Positions 6,943 through 11,694 of a stretch of 11,694 nucleotides of DNA are shown here, in pieces. Origin of the DNA: CAYSLA01 sp964431685 (GTDB taxonomy: Bacteria; Armatimonadota; UBA5829); assembly GCA_964431685.1 (NCBI GenBank), contig CAYSLA010000107.1, positions 1-11,694 on the forward strand, written 5' to 3'. Both the position numbers and the translations under genes were made by a program. The notes under the pieces were generated by a model. It ran no database searches. It worked only from the letters and a program-made list of their open reading frames with translations, and was not told the origin of the DNA. Within the stretch, counting starts at the first letter, position 1, and each line of letters begins with the position of its first letter.

Positions 6943-7160
6943 CTTAGATACCTACTGAGCTGGTTCCTTCAAGGCTTAGCGCCGGTGGTGCGCCAGCAAC
7001 GTCTTCGGTTCCTCCGCGCCACTCGATTCCTGAGAAGCGACTGAGCCGCAGCGTGCTTCCAGTGGCTTTGACGTCAGCCCCTTAGCGGGCAGTTCCCGAA
7101 GAACATCGCGGCTGCATCACGGTTCTGTTTTGTTTCTGTTTCAGTCTCGGATAGAAGACG

Positions 7161-7191
7161 CTTGACTAGTCAAGACGCCCTGTGGTAAAGT
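7161..7191 (+). promoter_or_regulatory. Candidate sbcD promoter with palindromic -35
   Basis: TTGACT (7162-7167) and TAAAGT (7186-7191) are spaced 18 bp apart, with TGG just before the -10, giving an extended -10. The -35 lies in a perfect 14-bp palindrome, CTTGACTAGTCAAG (7161-7174), so a regulator could bind over it. Predicted transcription starts near 7199, leaving a leader of about 140 bases before sbcD. The rest of the 6943-7160 spacer shows no gene. Confidence 0.42.
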
Positions 7192-7199
7192 TCCGTGAC

Positions 7200-7303
7200 G
7201 GTTGCGACCGGTGCATGGATTGAGTCCATCTTGGTGCTTTGGGGTTCTGGCATGTGTATGCTGTGCGAAGTGATGTGCCTGGAATCGCCGAGGCGGTGCA
7301 ACC
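7200..7303 (+). ncRNA. Possible structured 5' leader of sbcD
   Basis: GGTTGC and ACCG (7200-7205, 7207-7210) pair with CGGT and GCAACC (7294-7297, 7298-7303), giving a 10-bp closing stem with one bulged G. Its 5' end falls at the predicted transcription start. Inside is a small hairpin ATGGA/TCCAT (7215-7219, 7225-7229), and a weaker GGCAT/GTGCC pairing. It does not match the signal recognition particle RNA, 6S RNA or any riboswitch I can recognise. It may be an untranslated leader with regulatory folding, or chance pairing. Confidence 0.25.
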
Positions 7304-7338
7304 TATGTCTGAGCTATTCCCACAATTGAAAGGCAATT

Positions 7339-8478
7339 ATGCGCATCGCACACATATCCGACGTGCATCTTGGCTACAGAGCCTACAACCGGGTGACCAC
7401 TCAGGGCATCAACCGGCGGGAGGCCGACGTGTTTGCGGCCTTTCGCCGTGCTATGGATGAGATCGCCGCGATATCTCCTGACCTTATCTTGATCGCGGGT
7501 GACCTCTTCCACGTGGTCCGACCGAGCAACCTGACAATCCAGCAGACATTCAAAGAGTTCCTCGACCTCCGGCGGAAGACAGGGGCGCCGGTGGTCATAA
7601 TCGGCGGCAACCACGATTCGCCGCGTTCCGCCGACACCGGCTGCATACTTGATCTTTTGACGAACATACCGGACCTGTATGTTGCGCACGGCAGTTATGT
7701 GCAAGTTCCTATTCAGTCGCTTGAGACGTCGGTCTTCTGCCTGTGTCACCGGGCCCTGCCAAACCTCTCTGACCTGAAGATCGAACCGGATCCAGGATAT
7801 AAGAGAAACGTGCTGATGGTGCACGGCACCGTCGAGGGCGTGATCAGGCACGACTACGATCTCTACCAACTGAGTCGTTCGCAGGTCATTACCGACGCGT
7901 GGGACTACATCGCTTTTGGCCACTACCATCTTTTTACGGAGTTGGCTCCAAATGCGTGGTATTCCGGGTCGGTTGAGTTCACATCAACAAGTACCTGGGC
8001 CGAGTCCGGTCAAGAGAAGGGATTCATCGAGTATGACCTCGATGAGCGCAGGCTGATCGCGTTTCACAAGATTCCCACTCGCGAAGTCGTTGACCTGAGA
8101 CCGATAGACTCGACCGGTTTCACCGCGGAAGAGGTCAGTCGAATGATCGAGAACAGGGTGGGCGGGATTGTCGGCGGTCACAAAGACAAGATAGTGCGCC
8201 TTGTGGTGGAGAACATCGACCGCGCGGTAAAGAACGATCTGGACTACGCGCTGATCCGCTCAATACGAACGGAGGCTCTGCACTTTGAGCTTCAGTTGAG
8301 AGCGCCGTCTCGGGACGGTCGCTCGGCCTCAGATGACAACGGTGCCAGAATGGCCAAGTCGCTCGAAGAAGAATGGCAGGAGTTCGCGGGCACGCTGGAA
8401 CTAGCGGGTGGAGTGGACAGAGAAAGGCTCACAAGAATGGGTTTGGGATACTTGACCAGCCGGTCAGATACTGACTAA
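7339..8478 (+). CDS. sbcD: SbcD/Mre11-family DNA exonuclease
   Basis: Nuclease subunit of the SbcCD (Mre11-Rad50) complex, which processes DNA ends and cleaves hairpins using Mn2+. The 379-residue protein shows all five phosphodiesterase motifs: DVHLG (D8, H10), GDLFH (D55), GNHD (N91, H92), VHGT (H162) and FGHYH (H195, H197). A capping region follows from about 215 and a partner-binding tail from about 330 that is acidic/hydrophobic. The ATG at 7339 has only a weak AAAGG (7330-7334) and is supported by the family's usual MRIAHISDVHLG beginning. sbcC follows after 72 bp on the same strand, the standard pairing. A palindromic -35 promoter and possible folded leader lie upstream. Confidence 0.92.
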   Translation: MRIAHISDVHLGYRAYNRVTTQGINRREADVFAAFRRAMDEIAAISPDLILIAGDLFHVVRPSNLTIQQTFKEFLDLRRKTGAPVVIIGGNHDSPRSADTGCILDLLTNIPDLYVAHGSYVQVPIQSLETSVFCLCHRALPNLSDLKIEPDPGYKRNVLMVHGTVEGVIRHDYDLYQLSRSQVITDAWDYIAFGHYHLFTELAPNAWYSGSVEFTSTSTWAESGQEKGFIEYDLDERRLIAFHKIPTREVVDLRPIDSTGFTAEEVSRMIENRVGGIVGGHKDKIVRLVVENIDRAVKNDLDYALIRSIRTEALHFELQLRAPSRDGRSASDDNGARMAKSLEEEWQEFAGTLELAGGVDRERLTRMGLGYLTSRSDTD

Positions 8479-8492
8479 TAATGACAGAAGGT

Positions 8493-8513
8493 GCGTGCAC
8501 CACAAGTGCATGC
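8493..8513 (+). repeat. Hairpin between sbcD and sbcC
   Basis: GCGTGCAC (8493-8500) pairs with GTGCATGC (8506-8513), eight pairs including one G-U, around CACAA. It begins 14 bases past the sbcD stop, ends 37 bases before sbcC, and has no T-tract. It may tune the SbcD to SbcC ratio through mRNA processing or translation effects; this is inference. Confidence 0.4.
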
Positions 8514-8550
8514 AGAGTTCTGATTCCAGCATTCTACTCTTGGAACCAAG

Positions 8551-9707
8551 ATGAAACTCATATCTCTCGAATTGAAAAACTTCCGTCAGCATCTGGATAC
8601 ACATATAGACTTCACTGATGGAGTCTCTGCAATTGTGGGGCGCAATGGCTCCGGCAAGACCACGGTGCTCGAGGGGATTGCCTGGGCACTATACGGCTCG
8701 CCGGCGCTGCGAGGTAACAACGACACCGTTCGCTCCAAGGCTTCCGTCGGTGGTGCACGTCCGAGCGCAACGGTGGTATTCGGTCTCGATGGATCGACAT
8801 ATCGAGTGAGTCGGGAACTTGACGCGGCCGGGCGCCCCGGTTCCGCGGTGCTCGAGGTCGATGGCAAGCCCATTAAGAAAGGCATGACAGAGGTCTCCGA
8901 TGGCGTCGCCCGTCTGCTCGGTATGGACTACAAAGCGTTCTTTACAAGCTTCTTTACCGAGCAAAAGAAGCTGGAGTTTCTTGCGGGTATCGATGGGGCG
9001 AGAAAACGTGCCGACGCGATAAGCAGGATGCTTGGCTATGATCGTCTCACGCGCGCCCGCGAGCGAGCGAACAACGACAAGAACGCGTTAGCCAATCAGA
9101 TAGCCGGGATGGAACAGGGCCTCGCTGATCCAAAGGAACTGGCTTCTCGCAAGTCTGAGGCGCAGGCCGACCTAAAGCAGGCGGAGGCCGAAGTGAAGCT
9201 GGCAGAAAAAGCTCTCGCCGACGGTGAATCGGAGCTTGCTCGCACAAAGCCGATCTGGGAGCTTTCATTGCAGAAGTCAAAGCGCTATCAGGAGCTCACC
9301 CACCGGCTTGAGCTGGATAGAATCGCGCTGGAGCAGGCAGACAAACTGTCCGCTGATCTGTCCACGGAGCTCACGAGGATGGATGAGCTGCGCAAAGAGC
9401 TTGAATCTCTTCGGCCGGACCTCGAGAAGTATGAGAAGGCCGCCGAGGAGTTTGCCGGGGTTAAGAAGCTGCAGGAGTATGAGGCGCCGCGGCGTGAGTT
9501 GGCCGGTCAGATCGCTGTGTTGGAAAAGGATATTGCCGGGCTAAGGGTTCAGGCGGGGAAGCTGGCTGCTGCCGAAGAGGCTACCGTGAAGGTCTCTGCG
9601 GTGTTGACCGAGGCTGAGGACAGGCTGTCGAGTGCGGATAGCGCGATTCAGCAGGAACGAGAGTCGCGGATCGGCCAGCAGAAGACCGTAGACGCGCGTT
9701 TGCAGGG
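8551..9707 (+). CDS. sbcC: SbcC/Rad50 ATPase, N-terminal part (cut by gap)
   Basis: ATPase subunit of SbcCD, an SMC-like protein that tethers and opens DNA ends for SbcD. The 385 residues before the gap include the Rad50 start MKLISLELKNFRQH, Walker A GRNGSGKT (30-37), the Q-loop region SFFTEQKKLEFL and then heptad-rich coiled coil from about 170 to the gap. No CxxC zinc hook is present. The ATG at 8551 has a weak GGAA (8542-8545). The last complete codon ends at 9705. The frame continues in the fragment beyond the gap, so this is one gene broken by assembly and not a natural truncation. Confidence 0.93.
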
Positions 9708-9807
9708 NNNNNNNNNNNNNNNNNNNNNNNNNNNNNNNNNNNNNNNNNNNNNNNNNNNNNNNNNNNNNNNNNNNNNNNNNNNNNNNNNNNNNNNNNNNNN
9801 NNNNNNN
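9708..9807. other. Assembly gap (100 N) inside sbcC
   Basis: Exactly 100 N, a conventional placeholder, so the true size is unknown. Two bases of a codon remain before the gap and two before the first codon after it (9810), so an intact gene needs a missing length of 2 modulo 3; 100 is not. The gap lies between the two coiled-coil arms, where the zinc hook belongs. Confidence 0.98.
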
Positions 9808-10751
9808 AGTCGCTCAAGAAGCAGTTGGATGCGCTTCCGACCGGCTTCGATCAGGCACGGTTTGTTGAGCTTCAGAAGATCGGTGAATCTCTCCGTCCGA
9901 TCAGGGAAAGGTCCAAGGAGATCAGTGGCGCACTGCAGCGTGAGGCTGACGTGTCAAAGAGTCTGAAGGAAACTGAGTCAGTCGTGGCGACAAAGAATGC
10001 CGAGATCGCCTCTGCCCAGAAGTCGCTCAATGAACTTGCGTTCTCCGAAGAAGAGCACACGAGACTGCAGGCGGAGCACGAGGCTGCGGCTAGTTCTGTG
10101 AACGAAGCCAGGATTGCCCTTGAGCGCGAGAAGGGGAGCACTGCCGCGGCGAACGCGGTGCTTGACGCGGTCAAGCGTGAAGAGAGCGTCTATAATGAGC
10201 GGGTGGGGCAGCTTGCCCAGATGAGATCTGAGCGGGCGCATCTGGAGACCCTGACGATCGCGTTCGACAAGCTGCGCGCTGACCTAAACGACCGCATCCG
10301 ACCGGAACTGGAGGCTGTGGCCAGCGAAATTCTCTCTGCGATAACCGACGGCCGGTATAACGTGCTGGAGATCAACGAAGACTACGATGCCATGATCCGC
10401 GACGACGGCGAGCTGAAACCGGTGATATCCGGTGGTGAGGAAGACGTGGTCAACCTCGCTATGCGGCTTGCGGTCTCGCAGATGATTGTGGAGAGGGCGG
10501 GCCAGGAGTTCTCGCTGCTGGTGCTCGATGAGGTCTTTGGGTCGCTGGATGAGAGCCGGCGTGAGAATGTCGTGTCTCTGCTTACCAACCTCAAGAACCG
10601 GTTCGAGCAGATCATCCTCATAACTCACATAGAGTCCATCCACGACACAGTCGACAACTGCATCTGGATCGAGTTCGACGAAAACACCAAGACCAGCCGC
10701 GTACTCGACAAGCCGGAGTTTGAAGACGCTGAGCTTGGGCTTGTTGGCTAA
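9808..10751 (+). CDS. sbcC: SbcC/Rad50 ATPase, C-terminal part
   Basis: Continuation of sbcC after the gap, with 313 residues from 9810. A second coiled coil runs to about 10300. The ATPase C-lobe then shows the ABC signature VISGGEED (10422-10445), Walker B LLVLDE (10515-10532) followed by VFGSLDE, and the H-loop ITHIE (10620-10634). These complete the composite ATP site begun by Walker A in the first part. No CxxC hook occurs here either. A TTG at 9825 is in frame but is only an internal Leu. With 698 residues visible, the gene is likely to match Rad50-type lengths once the gap is filled. The stop is 5 bp from the convergent MNT stop, with no terminator hairpin seen. Confidence 0.93.
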
Positions 10752-10756
10752 GCTGT

Positions 10757-11074
10757 CTATCTGAGCTCGCGCTCATATATCAGTTCGCCGGTTTCGCGGA
10801 TCTCGTCCAGAAAACCGCTTCGATCTGACGAGGCGTGTATCAACACAGGCTCAATCGACAAGTTGATGTCTCGCCGCAGGCGAAAGAGGCCCGCCGACGC
10901 CTCGAGCCAGTCTTGCACGGGAGTGTCGATGACAACTGCCACATCAATGTCACTGTGCTCCGTGGCAGTGCCTTTGGCATATGATCCAAACAGTATGACC
11001 TGCTGCACCCCCATGCTCTGCCGCGCCTTGTCAGCAAAGGAGCGAACACATTCTACAACGTAGCCCTTATCCAT
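10757..11074 (-). CDS. MNT-type nucleotidyltransferase (antitoxin-like)
   Basis: A 105-residue minimal nucleotidyltransferase. GSYAKGTATEHSDID (30-44) fits the GSx10DxD active-site motif with G30, S31, D42 and D44. Glu75 in SIEPVLI may replace the third metal-binding Asp. In characterised MntA/HepT pairs, the MNT protein neutralises its HEPN partner by AMPylation; whether this pair does so is inference. The ATG at 11074 has AAGGAG (11083-11088) with 8-base spacing and is preferred over an upstream in-frame start at 11113. It overlaps the end of the HEPN gene by 22 bp, so the two are translated from one mRNA. Its stop lies 5 bp from the convergent sbcC stop. Confidence 0.85.
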   Translation of the reverse strand: MDKGYVVECVRSFADKARQSMGVQQVILFGSYAKGTATEHSDIDVAVVIDTPVQDWLEASAGLFRLRRDINLSIEPVLIHASSDRSGFLDEIRETGELIYERELR

Positions 11075-11436
11075 TGGTGAAGCTCCTTCGTTTGGTCGAT
11101 CAGCCTGGCGCACCGTTCGGGGTTCAGTGCGTTGAAGACTTGGTCTCTGTCTTCAGGATACCGCGCCTGGATGTTCAGGGGTTCCAGGCTATCGAGCAAG
11201 TCCTTCTGCACATCGGCAAGCTTATCGTAGACCCCGGACAAGTCCGCAAGTCTGCTGAGACTGTGAATATGAGGAGGACTACTGCCGGTGCTGCAAACGA
11301 CGGCCTTAAGGGTCTTCTCGATGACCTGGTGGCACATAAAACCCACATAAAGGTGTCTGCCGGTGTCGAGCATCGCTCGCGCGGTCTCAAGGTCGTATTC
11401 GGCAAGTTCCAGCCAATATGAAACCCTATCGTTCAT
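11053..11436 (-). CDS. HEPN domain protein, partner of MNT
   Basis: A 127-residue all-helical HEPN protein of the PF05168-like type. The core is GFMCHQVIEKTLKAVV (32-47), then PPHIHSLSRLADLSG (54-68) and a late NIQARYPED (88-96), which are typical of this branch. It has no R-x(4-6)-H ribonuclease motif; the nearest Arg-His pairs are 7 or 8 residues apart. So RNase toxicity cannot be assumed. The ATG at 11436 has AGGAG (11446-11450) with 9-base spacing; an upstream in-frame start at 11469 overlaps the -10 box and is rejected. It is the first gene of the pair and overlaps the MNT gene. Confidence 0.83.
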   Translation of the reverse strand: MNDRVSYWLELAEYDLETARAMLDTGRHLYVGFMCHQVIEKTLKAVVCSTGSSPPHIHSLSRLADLSGVYDKLADVQKDLLDSLEPLNIQARYPEDRDQVFNALNPERCARLIDQTKELHQWIRATL

Positions 11437-11468
11437 TCCGGATCGCTCCTGGAAATGCTTGTTAGTCA

Positions 11469-11474
11469 ATTATA
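11469..11474 (-). promoter_or_regulatory. -10 box of the HEPN/MNT pair
   Basis: On the minus strand these bases are TATAAT, a perfect -10 match, about 33 bases before the HEPN start and giving a short leader with the SD. No good -35 is found at 17-18 bp, so activity may need an activator or rest on an AT-rich context. The surrounding bases (TCAAT...ATTGA, 11464-11487) form a loose dyad that could serve autoregulation. Confidence 0.45.
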
Positions 11475-11544
11475 TCGTATTGATTGAGATAACGCACGTT
11501 CACACTACTTCCACGGGTGCATCCCAAGTTCAGGTCACGATAGC

Positions 11545-11653
11545 CTGCGAGGGGCGTGTCATTCCCACAATATCCGGAATCCAGCAACACGAGTATTGCC
11601 AAATACTCTGTTCTCCGGATTCACGGTCAAGCTGCAAATGACAAACCCCGCAG
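11545..11653. repeat. Second long inverted-repeat element, MITE-like
   Basis: Outer arms CTGCGAGGGG (11545-11554) and CCCCGCAG (11646-11653) pair with a small bulge. GTCATT (11558-11563) pairs with AATGAC (11637-11642). Inner arms GAATCC (11577-11582) and GGATTC (11617-11622) enclose a GAGTATT/AATACTC hairpin at the centre (11591-11597, 11602-11608). Intervening parts have diverged. The flanks CACGATAG (11536-11543) and CATGATGG (11654-11661) match in only 6 of 8 bases, so a target duplication is doubtful. The 11475-11694 region shows no gene. Confidence 0.5.
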
Positions 11654-11694
11654 CATGATGGTCTGTAGTGATCACGTTACCCACTCACAAAGTC

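Noticed and set aside
6286..7044. 252-residue plus-strand open frame across the LTxxQ gene
   Set aside because: It lies antisense to a gene with signal peptide, LTxxQ motifs and SD; its translation has a low-complexity Arg-rich shadow character.
7200..7303. Signal recognition particle RNA or 6S RNA
   Set aside because: The conserved SRP apical motif is absent and the size is wrong for 6S.
8551..9966. sbcC frame continuing through the gap to 9966
   Set aside because: The frame after the gap in that reading gives a non-Rad50 peptide; the true continuation is in another frame from 9810.
1..11694. tRNA genes
   Set aside because: No T-loop type sequence with matching acceptor arms was found on visual scan of either strand.

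Overview
This is a bacterial chromosomal segment from a draft assembly; a run of exactly 100 N at 9708-9807 marks a scaffold join. Base composition is moderately GC-rich by eye. Several starts are TTG with clear Shine-Dalgarno (SD) sequences, and short dispersed hairpin repeats sit between genes. The mix of a corrinoid-type URO-D-family methyltransferase-like protein, a xylulokinase, and short hairpin repeats of the GTCATCCTGAAC and GTAGGGGC types recalls uncultured environmental lineages such as Armatimonadota, Chloroflexota or the Planctomycetota/Lentisphaerae group. No marker in the window decides the phylum, so this is a weak inference.

Layout. (1) 11-165: a 139-bp MITE-like inverted-repeat element with a near-perfect 8-bp target duplication, inserted against the likely -35 box of the next gene. 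(2) 229-4405, plus strand: xylulokinase (xylB), tyrosyl-tRNA synthetase of the KMSKS (TyrZ-like) type starting at TTG, two GTAGGGGC hairpin repeats, then a URO-D superfamily protein. (3) 4467-5699, minus strand: an AAA+ ATPase with DUF4143/nuclease-like C-terminus, whose start is preceded by a 26-bp perfect palindrome. (4) 5860-6900, minus strand: a two-gene envelope unit, a secreted LTxxQ (Spy/CpxP-like) protein followed by a small membrane-anchored protein with histidines at strict 7-residue spacing. (5) 6901-7338: a divergent intergenic region holding promoter candidates on both strands and a possibly structured 5' leader. (6) 7339-10751, plus strand: sbcD and sbcC (Mre11/Rad50), with sbcC split by the assembly gap just where its zinc hook should be. 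(7) 10757-11436, minus strand: a HEPN/MNT pair of the toxin-antitoxin type, convergent with sbcC. (8) 11545-11653: a second long inverted repeat.

How the genes fit together. XylB feeds xylulose into the pentose phosphate pathway, and tyrS is housekeeping; their adjacency looks positional. SbcD and SbcC form the nuclease/ATPase complex that opens DNA ends and cleaves hairpins. The LTxxQ protein and its His-heptad partner are probably co-transcribed and may handle metal or envelope stress. DUF4143 ATPase, SbcCD and HEPN/MNT within 7 kb have an accessory or genome-maintenance flavour, but nothing here proves a joint defence system. The most unusual item is the His-heptad membrane protein and its link to the LTxxQ gene.
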